A model generated the notes under the pieces. That model was not told the origin of the DNA. It searched no databases and saw only the letters and a program-made list of their open reading frames with translations. Positions 54,096 through 62,071 of a stretch of 64,000 nucleotides of DNA are shown here, piece after piece. How positions within the stretch are numbered: the first letter of the stretch is position 1; every line of letters starts with the position of its first letter. The DNA lies in the NCBI RefSeq assembly GCF_001431315.2, contig NZ_LKHV02000001.1, forward strand, positions 310,001 to 374,000, read 5' to 3'. The translations under genes were made by a program, and so were the position numbers. Source of the DNA: Candidatus Berkiella cookevillensis. Lineage in GTDB: Bacteria > Pseudomonadota > Gammaproteobacteria > Berkiellales > Berkiellaceae.

Positions 54096-55508
54096 TTATT
54101 TTGTGGGGGTGAGATTAAATCTTGGAATAGCTTTCTTTGAAATGCGAAGTGGAGATAATGGTAGGGGCTTAGGTCTTTCTTTTTCTGCTGTGAAGAGCGG
54201 AGTGAATAATTGGGGTAAAGAAGATGATAAACCGAAATCATCAGTATTTTCTTTTTGAGGTGTTGTATTCGCTTGTGATTGTAGCATTTTATTAAGTGCA
54301 TTGCTGGTAGAGCGCAGTGGCGTATTAAATTGAGTGGGTGAGAGGGGTATCATTCTGTCAGGTTGATAGAAGCGTCGTTTTGGTGCTTTTGAAGGCGACA
54401 GCAAACCTTGTGGAGACAGTAGCACGGTTTGTGCAGCAAGTGGTGTTGTGGCTTGAAAAGTATCCAATAGTATTTTTTCAACAATTTTAACTTCTGATAA
54501 ACAAATTGTATTGAGCGTCAATGCATCAAAGGTAAATTTTACATGGCGCTTATAATCTGCGCCTGCCCCATCTTTGATTTCAACGGACAAGCTCTCTAAA
54601 AGTCTTATTTTTTCGTAGCCATTTACCCACTTTGGATAGAAACTCAAATAAAGGGTATCAGGATGCCCTTTGCTGCGTAGAATTTTTTTAATGACAGGAT
54701 TGAGTAATTCCATTTCAGCATTACAAAATTTTGTTGCTAAGCCTAAGTTGTTAAGAAATTGAGCTTTATTACCTTTCATGGAGTGAGAAACAAAATGTGT
54801 CCAATGCACAGAACGAGGTTCAACAACGATGCCCGCTGCTTTTAATGCTTTTCGCGCTGAGATTTCCATGATTTCATCTTGTGTGGGTGAACGCACAGGC
54901 TCACCATCACGTTTCGCTTTTGTCTTTTCTTTTGCTGCTTGACGAATATCATTTAAGGTAATGGGCGTATCTATGATTGCATCTAGGGAGCCTTGAGGAA
55001 TATCGAGTTCTTCCAGAGCAACATCAGGAAAGAGAGGAACGGCTAATCGCTCTGTCTTTACTTTATCTTTAGGCAAATAGATGGAAACTTCTTGGTTTTG
55101 AATTTGAATAACACGTGAGGCAATGAGTTTAGTTTTTCCTTGTGGGGTTACTAAAAACCGGCTTGTAATACGGTTTGGGGTAGAAGCTTGATAATCAGGC
55201 GATTTTAATATTTGTGTTTTAGCATCCGGTGTAAAAGTTACTTGAGTGCCTCTTACAGCGGCTTTTTTTGCATCAGGTGTGCTCGCGCCCATGAGCTGAA
55301 TAGTGCCGCGTGCTGATGATTCAAAATCTACATTTTTTCTGCGTCTATTTTGGCGTGGATTATATGCCGCATCAGCTTTTCTGGCGGCTTTGCTCTTTTT
55401 GCGTTTTTTTCTACGCTTTTTAGTGGTTTTTTCTTGAACTTGCGTTGTCGTTTGTTCATTCTCAGATCTGAGAAACTCGTCGTCAGAGGTATCAGTAAAG
55501 TTCAACAT
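54096..55508 (-). CDS. Candidate nuclear-targeted nuclease-like effector
   Basis: 470 residues. The N-terminus holds two basic clusters, KKRRKKRKK at 30-38 with K40, and RRRK at 55-58, a bipartite NLS-like arrangement; PKRR recurs at 376-379. Sixteen Ser/Thr-Pro sites are scattered, five of them matching the CDK consensus [ST]PxK/R: S371, T396, T416, S452, T467. Between about 233 and 270, HWTHFVSHSMKGNKAQFLNN...ATKFCNAEMELLNP resembles HNH/beta-beta-alpha-Me nuclease proteins with W-HLxAHSLGG...NL...AANTEM (recalled, not searched). No signal peptide or membrane segment. The gene lies alone between the transsulfuration and NAD genes. A Dot/Icm substrate acting on host chromatin is inference. 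Confidence 0.6.
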   Translation of the reverse strand: MLNFTDTSDDEFLRSENEQTTTQVQEKTTKKRRKKRKKSKAARKADAAYNPRQNRRRKNVDFESSARGTIQLMGASTPDAKKAAVRGTQVTFTPDAKTQILKSPDYQASTPNRITSRFLVTPQGKTKLIASRVIQIQNQEVSIYLPKDKVKTERLAVPLFPDVALEELDIPQGSLDAIIDTPITLNDIRQAAKEKTKAKRDGEPVRSPTQDEIMEISARKALKAAGIVVEPRSVHWTHFVSHSMKGNKAQFLNNLGLATKFCNAEMELLNPVIKKILRSKGHPDTLYLSFYPKWVNGYEKIRLLESLSVEIKDGAGADYKRHVKFTFDALTLNTICLSEVKIVEKILLDTFQATTPLAAQTVLLSPQGLLSPSKAPKRRFYQPDRMIPLSPTQFNTPLRSTSNALNKMLQSQANTTPQKENTDDFGLSSSLPQLFTPLFTAEKERPKPLPLSPLRISKKAIPRFNLTPTK

Positions 55509-55580
55509 CTTTGTAGCTACAACAAAAGAGGGGAGATAGATAAGCGCCCATTATAGTGAAAGGAGACATCCTATACAAGA

Positions 55581-57266
55581 TTAGTTGTCTGGGAGACTAA
55601 AATTTGCAGCAATGGGGAATTGTCTACCCATACCAAAAGCGCGACGTTGTATGCGTATAATGGGGGGGGCTTGTTTGCGCTTGAACTCTGCTAAATCAAC
55701 CTGACGATGTACCGCTTGAATGCTTTCTTTAGAAAGTGGCGCAATTTGTGAATGATACGCTGCTTTTGGCTTAGGGGACAATAAATCGCCCTCTAAATAT
55801 AAGCGTAAAATAGGATCCAATATTTCATAAGGTAGCAAATTATCGCTGTCCTTTTGATTGGGCGCTAATTCTGCGCTAGGCTCTTTCTCAATAATCGTGT
55901 GTGGTATTAAATTATCGTGTATTTCATTAATATAATGTGATAAAGCATATACTTCTGTTTTATATAAATCTCCAATGATATTTAAACCACCCACCATATC
56001 ACCATAGAGTGTTGTATAACCAACACTGAGTTCACTTTTGTTTCCTGTGGATAAGACCAAAGAGCCGTATTGATTTGAATACTGCATAAGTATTCGACCA
56101 CGGATGCGGGCTTGAATATTTTGTTCTGTCAAAGGATTTGGCAAAACATTAAAGTTCTTGGAAAATTGTGTGCAGGCGAGCTTAAACTCTTCTTCAATCG
56201 AGACAATGTGTAATTTAATATTGAGTCTTTCGCACAAGGCAATGGCATCTGAAATACTGTGCTCACTTGAATAGCGGCTTGGCATGGCTAAAGCAATTAC
56301 TTTGTCAGCGCCTAATGCTAAGGTTGCAAGAGCGCAGGTTAGTGCAGAATCAATACCGCCTGATAGCCCAATCACCACACTGTTGAAACCACATTTTGTG
56401 ACATAATCCTTCAAACCCAGCTGTGTTTGTGCATAAAATAATGCCACGTCTGAAAGTGGTTGTTTTAAGAGACTGTGTCTAGTATGCATGAGACATTTAT
56501 TTTCAAGAGAAACAATACCACAATCCTCTGCAAATGCAGCGAGAGAATCCATGACTTGACCATCTGCGTGTAAGCAAAAACTTGCGCCATCAAACACCAG
56601 ATCATCATTGCCGCCCACTTGGTTGCAAAAAATGAGAGGGGCTTTTAATATTTGAGCAACAGAAGCAAATTGTGTGATTCGTTCTTGCTGTTTGCCAATA
56701 TTGCTGGGAGAAGCATTGATAGAAATGACAATATCTAGCGCCTTTTCTTGTAAGAGCGCAATGGGATCTCGTTTACAAGCTATGTCAGTCTCTGTTTGCC
56801 AGCCATCTTCACAGATCAAAAAGCCTAAGTTGAATCCCTTGAAATGGAAATACCCTGCTTCTTCTCCAGGAGAAAAATGTCTTGCTTCATCAAATATGTT
56901 ATAAACAGGCAGTAACATTTTGTGATATTGATAGCGTATCGCACCTTGGTGAATAAAAGCCAAACTGTTATAAAAAGTTTTATTTTTGTGTCGATTGGTG
57001 TGTGGCGCGGAGTGTATTAAGCCAATGATAATGGCAATATCTATATGCTCACTTGCCATGATGAGTTTATTGACAAAATAATTTTGGGTTTCAACAAAAC
57101 CAGGTCGCTCAATCAGATCTTTAGGATAATACCCGGATAGCGCTAATTCTGAAAATACAATGATGTCAGCATTTTGCACATTTTTATGTACAGCATCTAT
57201 TATTTTTTGATAATTATTTTCAAAATCACCGATTTTAAAATTTAATTGGCAAACAGCTATTTTCAT
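55581..57266 (-). CDS. nadE: Glutamine-dependent NAD+ synthetase
   Basis: 561 residues. N-terminal nitrilase-type amidase (about 1-245) has the E-K-C triad in VFSELALSGYYPKD, YHKMLLPVYN and FLICEDGWQ, releasing ammonia from glutamine. The C-terminal NAD synthetase (about 265-561) has the ATP-pyrophosphatase loop VVIGLSGGIDSALTCAL and the KSELSVGYTTLYGD motif. It adds the amide to nicotinic acid adenine dinucleotide. Coupled to pncB by an ATGA overlap, it is the last gene of pncA-pncB-nadE. Confidence 0.96.
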   Translation of the reverse strand: MKIAVCQLNFKIGDFENNYQKIIDAVHKNVQNADIIVFSELALSGYYPKDLIERPGFVETQNYFVNKLIMASEHIDIAIIIGLIHSAPHTNRHKNKTFYNSLAFIHQGAIRYQYHKMLLPVYNIFDEARHFSPGEEAGYFHFKGFNLGFLICEDGWQTETDIACKRDPIALLQEKALDIVISINASPSNIGKQQERITQFASVAQILKAPLIFCNQVGGNDDLVFDGASFCLHADGQVMDSLAAFAEDCGIVSLENKCLMHTRHSLLKQPLSDVALFYAQTQLGLKDYVTKCGFNSVVIGLSGGIDSALTCALATLALGADKVIALAMPSRYSSEHSISDAIALCERLNIKLHIVSIEEEFKLACTQFSKNFNVLPNPLTEQNIQARIRGRILMQYSNQYGSLVLSTGNKSELSVGYTTLYGDMVGGLNIIGDLYKTEVYALSHYINEIHDNLIPHTIIEKEPSAELAPNQKDSDNLLPYEILDPILRLYLEGDLLSPKPKAAYHSQIAPLSKESIQAVHRQVDLAEFKRKQAPPIIRIQRRAFGMGRQFPIAANFSLPDN

Positions 57267-58441
57267 ACGAGGCTCTTGAGCTTAAGTTCTTTTTTTAAGT
57301 AGTTAAGGCGTTGTTCATTTGTAGAAACTATTTTTCCAGGTGTGTCTGGATATTTGATAACAGCCGTGCCATTCACTTCTGTCATTTTGATCACAATATC
57401 CAAAGCAGCGAGTCCCACATCATTCATTAAATGAGTGCCAATACCAAACATCGGCTTTGCTCGCTTTTTTATATAATGATAAATATGAATTGCTTTAGCG
57501 ATGGTTAGACTGTCACTAAAAACAAGACATTTTTCTTGTGCATCAATATGCATTTTTTGATAATGGGCTAATATTTTATCTGTCCAGAGCAGAGGATCCC
57601 CTGAATCATGACGAAGACCGCTAAATCGCTGACTCAAATCATGATTGAATTCGGTTAAGAACTGATCGACTCCCAGCGCATCCGTGAGTGCTATACCCAG
57701 CGCACCATGATATTCTTTCAACCAAACAGAGAGCGCTAATGCTTGAGAGTGTTTAATATCTGTGGCTAGTACTTGAAAAGCTTGTAGATATTCATGTGCC
57801 ATCGTACCGATTGGGTTTAATCCAAGAGAATGAGCAAAAGCAAGATTGCTGGTACCAGCAAGACAGTGAGGCAATGCTTCTTGTAACGTTAGCAATACTT
57901 CTCTTTGCCATTCTTTGCTAAAGCGGCGCCTTGTACCAAAATCAGAGAAAGAAAAATCATAGTCTGTTGTATGATGCTTTATTTCTGTTATCTTGGATTG
58001 TAATCGTGCTCTTCCTTCGCTTAAAGAGTAATTGGGATAGTGCTTTTTGTAATAGCATTCACTAATGATCGCCAGTAATGGAACTTCAAATAAAATCGTA
58101 TCTAGCCATGAGCCTTCAATGTGTATGCTTAAACTTGCTGTCTTTTGAATCGTTACTTGCTTGGGGTCGAGCTTGAGATTTTTTAAATAATGTATGAAAT
58201 CTTCCGTGAAAAAGGGAAGATTCTTGAGATAATTGGCTTCTTGGGGCGTGAGTTGTAATTCACAAAACAGTTCCAGTTGCCTTTGAATATCGGCAATGAG
58301 TGTTGTTAAATCAATATTCTTACGGCAGGTAAATTCATAGCACGCAGTGACGGGCTTAAGCTGATGAAAAATGCATTGCATCATTGTGAATTTATATAAA
58401 TCTGTATCTAGCAAAGAAGTAATCATAGGGCTAGACATCAT
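57263..58441 (-). CDS. pncB: Nicotinate phosphoribosyltransferase
   Basis: Converts nicotinate and PRPP to nicotinate mononucleotide with ATP hydrolysis. SLLDTDLYKFTMMQ at the N-terminus is diagnostic; also FSDFGTRRRFSKEWQ (active-site histidine region follows), GTSNLAFAHSLGLNPIGTMAHEYLQAFQ, and GLRHDSGDPLLWTDK. I place the start at 58441, where ATGA overlaps the pncA stop; the ATG at 58456 would add five residues. 392 residues, near E. coli (400). Overlaps nadE too, so all three salvage genes are translationally coupled. Confidence 0.95.
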   Translation of the reverse strand: MMSSPMITSLLDTDLYKFTMMQCIFHQLKPVTACYEFTCRKNIDLTTLIADIQRQLELFCELQLTPQEANYLKNLPFFTEDFIHYLKNLKLDPKQVTIQKTASLSIHIEGSWLDTILFEVPLLAIISECYYKKHYPNYSLSEGRARLQSKITEIKHHTTDYDFSFSDFGTRRRFSKEWQREVLLTLQEALPHCLAGTSNLAFAHSLGLNPIGTMAHEYLQAFQVLATDIKHSQALALSVWLKEYHGALGIALTDALGVDQFLTEFNHDLSQRFSGLRHDSGDPLLWTDKILAHYQKMHIDAQEKCLVFSDSLTIAKAIHIYHYIKKRAKPMFGIGTHLMNDVGLAALDIVIKMTEVNGTAVIKYPDTPGKIVSTNEQRLNYLKKELKLKSLV

Positions 58442-59091
58442 TTTCTCGAGCTGCATAATTGTGTAGAAGAGGAGATGAGTATTGCGCCCTTTTGTTCCAT
58501 AAGCTTAATGGCTTCTTGGGTTGTATGGGGGGATAAACCTCTGCAAGCACCTAAATTCAAAATGGTTTTAAAGCCTGCATGCAATAGTTGTAAAACGCTT
58601 GTTTTGACGCAATAATCTGTGGCCAGACCACCGACAATAACAGTGGTAATTTGATGCGCTATTAAAAATTCTATCAGCCCTGTACTCATGCGCTCGTGGA
58701 TATCATGGTAGCACGCACCATAAGGGTGCATATCTGGCTCTACGCCTTTCCAGACAAAATAATCATAGTCTTGAGGATGAGGTAAACCTTCAATGAGTTT
58801 AAATCCTAAGCTACCAGGCACGCAATGTTGAGGCCATCGTACATCCACATTTTGATATCCTGAGATAGCTGAGAGTGTAGGTTGGTTTTGATTTGCTAAC
58901 CAAACCGGATTTGCAGGATGTGCATCTTTTGTTCCTATTCTTAATTGTGCAAAAGTGCCTTGCTGATTGAGTTCATGGACAATTTCATGGCCCAAAGGGA
59001 TGGGTAGCTCATTTGGGCAAATGGGCGTAAAGCTGTTTTGGGCATCCACATCTAAACTGGCAATATGGATTTTAGATTCTAATTCAAGCAT
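58438..59091 (-). CDS. pncA: Nicotinamidase
   Basis: Hydrolyses nicotinamide to nicotinate; 217 residues, isochorismatase fold. Motifs: LDVDAQNSFTP (catalytic Asp), IGTKDAHPANPVWLA (metal His/Asp region), VRWPQHCVPGSLGFK and GGLATDYCVKTSVLQLL with the nucleophilic cysteine. First gene of the pncA-pncB-nadE operon; its promoter and a predicted NrtR operator lie just upstream. With PncB, NadD and NadE this gives complete salvage from nicotinamide to NAD. Confidence 0.95.
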   Translation of the reverse strand: MLELESKIHIASLDVDAQNSFTPICPNELPIPLGHEIVHELNQQGTFAQLRIGTKDAHPANPVWLANQNQPTLSAISGYQNVDVRWPQHCVPGSLGFKLIEGLPHPQDYDYFVWKGVEPDMHPYGACYHDIHERMSTGLIEFLIAHQITTVIVGGLATDYCVKTSVLQLLHAGFKTILNLGACRGLSPHTTQEAIKLMEQKGAILISSSTQLCSSRK

Positions 59092-59106
59092 GGTATTTCT
59101 CTTGAC

Positions 59107-59127
59107 TTAGTGGCACACTGACACTAA
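59107..59127. promoter_or_regulatory. Predicted NrtR operator
   Basis: A 21-bp palindrome TTAGTG-N9-CACTAA; extended to nine pairs per arm with one mismatch. It lies at the probable start of the pncA transcript, between -10 and the ATG, and 95 bp before nadD-nrtR. Position and symmetry fit the Nudix-type NAD repressor NrtR encoded downstream; binding is inferred. Confidence 0.65.
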
Positions 59128-59131
59128 CATA

Positions 59132-59160
59132 ATAATCTAATAATATAGTTATTTTGTCAA
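59132..59160 (-). promoter_or_regulatory. Promoter of pncA-pncB-nadE
   Basis: On the minus strand a consensus TTGACA (59155-59160), a 17-bp spacer and GATTAT (59132-59137). Transcription would start within the NrtR palindrome, so repressor binding should block it. Confidence 0.65.
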
Positions 59161-59221
59161 GTGTTTTGCATCGCATGCTTTTTTAATCAATTGATTTAAT
59201 TAATAATAAGAGGGCTACGCT

Positions 59222-59800
59222 ATGAAGCAGGTTGGTGTGTTAGGTGCGAGCTTTAATCCCCCTACTTTAGGTCACAAAAATGTGATTCTACAGTCTTTAG
59301 ATGTTTTTGATCTCGTTATTCTGGTTCCGAGCTTAAAGCACCCCTTTAATAAAAAACTGGTCTCCAGCATACATCGGGTGGCTATGCTCAAAAGATGTAT
59401 TGATGCTTTACCTGAAGTCTATCGCGCTAAAACAATGTTAATGAATGTTGAAGCCATGTTATTAGCCAACAGTCAGCAGCAATATATTTATACTTTTGAT
59501 GTATTACAGAAATTACAGCGTTATTTTGAAATTATAGGTGAACCAGTCGCATTGCGATTTATTATGGGGCCTGATAATGCACAAAACAGCGTTTGGAAGA
59601 AATTTTATAAGCATGCAGAAATTGATAAACGCTGGCCACCTTTTGTTGTTAAGGAAAGTATAAAAGTCCACAGTGAGCAGGCGAGAACTTTAATAAAAAC
59701 CTTAAGCCATAAACCCCACGAATTGAAAAATGCATTAAAACCTTTTTTAGAAGAGTCAATCATTCATTATATTCTTCAAAATAACTTATATGTTGAGTAG
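59222..59800 (+). CDS. nadD: Nicotinate-nucleotide adenylyltransferase (NadD-like)
   Basis: 192-residue nucleotidyltransferase-superfamily protein. VGVLGASFNPPTLGHKNVI contains the (H/T)xGH ATP site as TLGH. Middle segment RFIMGPDNAQNS has the GPDN motif of NadD-type enzymes, which bind the nucleotide ribose. The C-terminal ISTxxR motif is not obvious; VHSEQARTLIK stands at that position. In the NAD context, adenylation of nicotinate mononucleotide is the sensible role. It is divergent from pncA and 7 bp ahead of nrtR. AGAGGG precedes the ATG. Confidence 0.8.
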   Translation: MKQVGVLGASFNPPTLGHKNVILQSLDVFDLVILVPSLKHPFNKKLVSSIHRVAMLKRCIDALPEVYRAKTMLMNVEAMLLANSQQQYIYTFDVLQKLQRYFEIIGEPVALRFIMGPDNAQNSVWKKFYKHAEIDKRWPPFVVKESIKVHSEQARTLIKTLSHKPHELKNALKPFLEESIIHYILQNNLYVE

Positions 59801-59807
59801 TGGCACT

Positions 59808-60479
59808 ATGAGCAAGTCTAACTTACAAGTCTCTTTAGAAATTGTGCTCTTTTCACTCATTGCTGAAAAGTTACATGTCTATGTTCAAAATTGTGCTACG
59901 GCGCCTTATATTGATAAATATTGTTTGCCACATGGTGATATTTTATTTACAGAAGACAACACCATTGAAGAAGCCATTATGCGTACGCTTAAGGCATTAC
60001 AATTTAAAAGCTTGTCTTATATAGAGCAAGTTAAAACCATTGGTGGTATAGCGCGTGATCCAAGAGGATGGTCTTTGGCGGTTGTGTATTATGGGTTTGT
60101 GGCTGTTGATAAAATGATTGATAGTACAAATATACAATGGATAGCCATTGACGACTTGCAAGCCAATGATTTTGCTTTTGATCATGCTTTGATTGTGCAA
60201 GAGAGTCATCAACGCCTTAAAAGTAAAGCTTTATATACTTCTTTGCCTGCATTTTTACTCCCAGAAGAGTTTACCCTTACTGATTTGCAAAAGGCATATG
60301 AAGCGGTGTTGGATTGTAAAATTGAAAAGAAATCCTTTCGTCGCAGAATGCTGGACGCGCATATTTTGGCAGAGACAGAAAAGGTGAGAAGAGCAAACCA
60401 TAGACCTGCTCAAGTGTATCAGTTGATTGATCAAACGCCGCATATATTTAATCGCATCATAGAAGGGGCGCGGCATTAA
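59808..60479 (+). CDS. nrtR: NrtR-type transcriptional regulator (Nudix domain + winged helix)
   Basis: 223 residues. N-terminal Nudix-like domain (about 1-135) with a degraded box, LPHGDILFTEDNTIEEAIMRTLKAL, in which catalytic glutamates are poor, so it should sense an NAD metabolite rather than hydrolyse one. C-terminal winged helix (about 155-223) with LLPEEFTLTDLQKAYEAVL and KKSFRRRMLDAHIL, NHRPAQVYQL, the signature of NrtR. Start ATG at 59808; an ATG at 59790 overlaps the end of nadD. NrtR usually represses NAD genes through the palindrome seen at 59107. Confidence 0.88.
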   Translation: MSKSNLQVSLEIVLFSLIAEKLHVYVQNCATAPYIDKYCLPHGDILFTEDNTIEEAIMRTLKALQFKSLSYIEQVKTIGGIARDPRGWSLAVVYYGFVAVDKMIDSTNIQWIAIDDLQANDFAFDHALIVQESHQRLKSKALYTSLPAFLLPEEFTLTDLQKAYEAVLDCKIEKKSFRRRMLDAHILAETEKVRRANHRPAQVYQLIDQTPHIFNRIIEGARH

Positions 60480-60504
60480 ATTAAAAAAAAGTCCATTGTT
60501 AAGC

Positions 60505-60950
60505 GCTGACTGGCATTAATGAGCGTAGCGAATGATTTTTTCCTCTACCAATTTTGGGCTACGGGATGCACACATTTTCTTTAAATAGTAGGATATATTG
60601 TGTCATGCCAGCGCAGGCTCATATGCGTCAACTTAAGGAATTTCTGGGGTTTGATATAGAATATTGCTGCCTATTCTTTGTTCGCAAAGCGAACATTTTC
60701 TCACTTTGTAAAGGGAGACGCTCGTGCAGCGTAGCTGCGACGAGCAGAGGGATTTAGCTTTTTGAACTTAGCTCCCAGCATAAATCCCCCTTGCGCACTT
60801 GTCAGTGCGCGTCCCCCTTCAAAAAGTGGGATTTTTTATTCGCTACGCTCATCTGGATAATTTCTGCCAATGAACGAAGTGAATAATTTTCTTCCCTTGA
60901 TAACAAGGGAAGAGGCTTGCTTTAGCAAGCAGATGGATTTTTTTTGAATT
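60505..60950. repeat. Cluster of dispersed palindromic repeats (copies C-E)
   Basis: The 541-bp gap 60480-61021 holds no gene but several hairpins: the inverted core shared with copies A and B (60519-60558); TGTTCGC-AAA-GCGAACA (60679-60695), shared with copy B; GCTCGT-GCAGC-GTA-GCTGC-G-ACGAGC (60720-60745); GCGCAC-N6-GTGCGC (about 60794-60812); CCCTTG-N4-CAAGGG; and GCTTGCT-TT-AGCAAGC (about 60914-60932). These are composite REP-like repeats; short frames here are repeat translations. Confidence 0.65.
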
Positions 60951-61021
60951 GAATAATGATATATGGCACTCAATGATATGGTTTAGGAAGCTAAGTCCTT
61001 AAATTTGGTTTAAGCTTCTCT

Positions 61022-62071
61022 TCAGCTAATCCCTTTAATAGAATCCTCTGGTTGATTGAATACCAAGAGTTTTTGTATTGCAAAATTTGCAATAAATAAG
61101 CCAAACAGTGCTATTAATTTGCTGGCGTATACATTGGCTCCAAAATAAACAAGGCTTTGAATAAAGGCATATGAAAATACAAGATTGACAACACAAAGCA
61201 GCGCATATTTCAGTGCTTCAAATCTAAGATTTGCTTTGGACTTAAAGACCAATTCTTTATTGAAGAGGAAGTTACAGGTGCCAGAGAATAGTCTGGCAAG
61301 GGACTCGCTGACAAGTATATTGCCTGAGAGAAAGAAGGCTAATGAGAATGCTAAAAAATCGATAAGTCCACTGATTGCTGCAAAGACAAGGAAGCGCAAG
61401 AAGACAAAATAGATTTTTAAGGAATCAATCACAGGGTTAAAGTGTGAGCCTCTGTTCTGATCATTGTAAACGGTTTTAATAGTAAGTTCTTTCATAGTGA
61501 GGTTTTGTTTGGTTGCTTTGATCAACATGTCTAGCTCAAATTCATATCCATTGCTGGGTGTCTTTAATAAAGTTTTTAAGAAGGCGCTTGGAATGGCTCT
61601 TAAACCCGTTTGTGTGTCTTGTAGTGATTGTTGAATCAGTAATCTAAAGATTAATTTTGTTAGGTTATTACCGATGCGGCTTTTCCAGGGCACATCTTTG
61701 TCAAAGGCTCTTGCACCTAAGTAAAGAGATTGTGGATCTTTGCTAAAAGCAGTTGCAAGATTCATAATATCTTCAGGCAGATGTTGTCCATCCGCATCTG
61801 CGGTTAATACGCCGCGATGCGTGCTATCAAAATGAGTTAGAAAATGATTAAAGGCCGTTTTGAGTGCTTGTCCCTTGCCTAGGTTAACTGCATGTTCTAA
61901 AACAGTTACCTGAGGCAGCTTTTTTAAATGCGTAAAAATAGGGGCACATTTTTTATCTGACCCATCATTGACAATGAGGATCTTTAACGATGCATTTTTT
62001 AACAATGCTTCGACGAGCGTAATCAATTTTTGTTCCGGTTGATAAGCCGGTATTATGATGATGGGATACAT
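61022..62071 (-). CDS. Family 2 glycosyltransferase fused to a GtrA-like membrane domain
   Basis: 349 residues. N-terminal dolichyl-phosphate-mannose-synthase-type domain (about 1-215): IIIPAYQPEQKLITLVEALL, LIVNDGSDKKC, NLGKGQALKTAFNH and the DxD motif TADADGQHLPEDI (92-94), then LGARAF. C-terminal GtrA-like part (about 225-345) with four membrane helices. Such fusions load sugars on a lipid carrier and flip it. It shares 19 bp with the upstream phosphoesterase-like gene, and the two probably act in one surface-glycan or lipid pathway. Confidence 0.88.
   Translation of the reverse strand: MYPIIIIPAYQPEQKLITLVEALLKNASLKILIVNDGSDKKCAPIFTHLKKLPQVTVLEHAVNLGKGQALKTAFNHFLTHFDSTHRGVLTADADGQHLPEDIMNLATAFSKDPQSLYLGARAFDKDVPWKSRIGNNLTKLIFRLLIQQSLQDTQTGLRAIPSAFLKTLLKTPSNGYEFELDMLIKATKQNLTMKELTIKTVYNDQNRGSHFNPVIDSLKIYFVFLRFLVFAAISGLIDFLAFSLAFFLSGNILVSESLARLFSGTCNFLFNKELVFKSKANLRFEALKYALLCVVNLVFSYAFIQSLVYFGANVYASKLIALFGLFIANFAIQKLLVFNQPEDSIKGIS

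Noticed and set aside
60554..60757. A 67-codon frame in the repeat cluster
   Set aside because: It is made of hairpin repeats found elsewhere in non-coding DNA.
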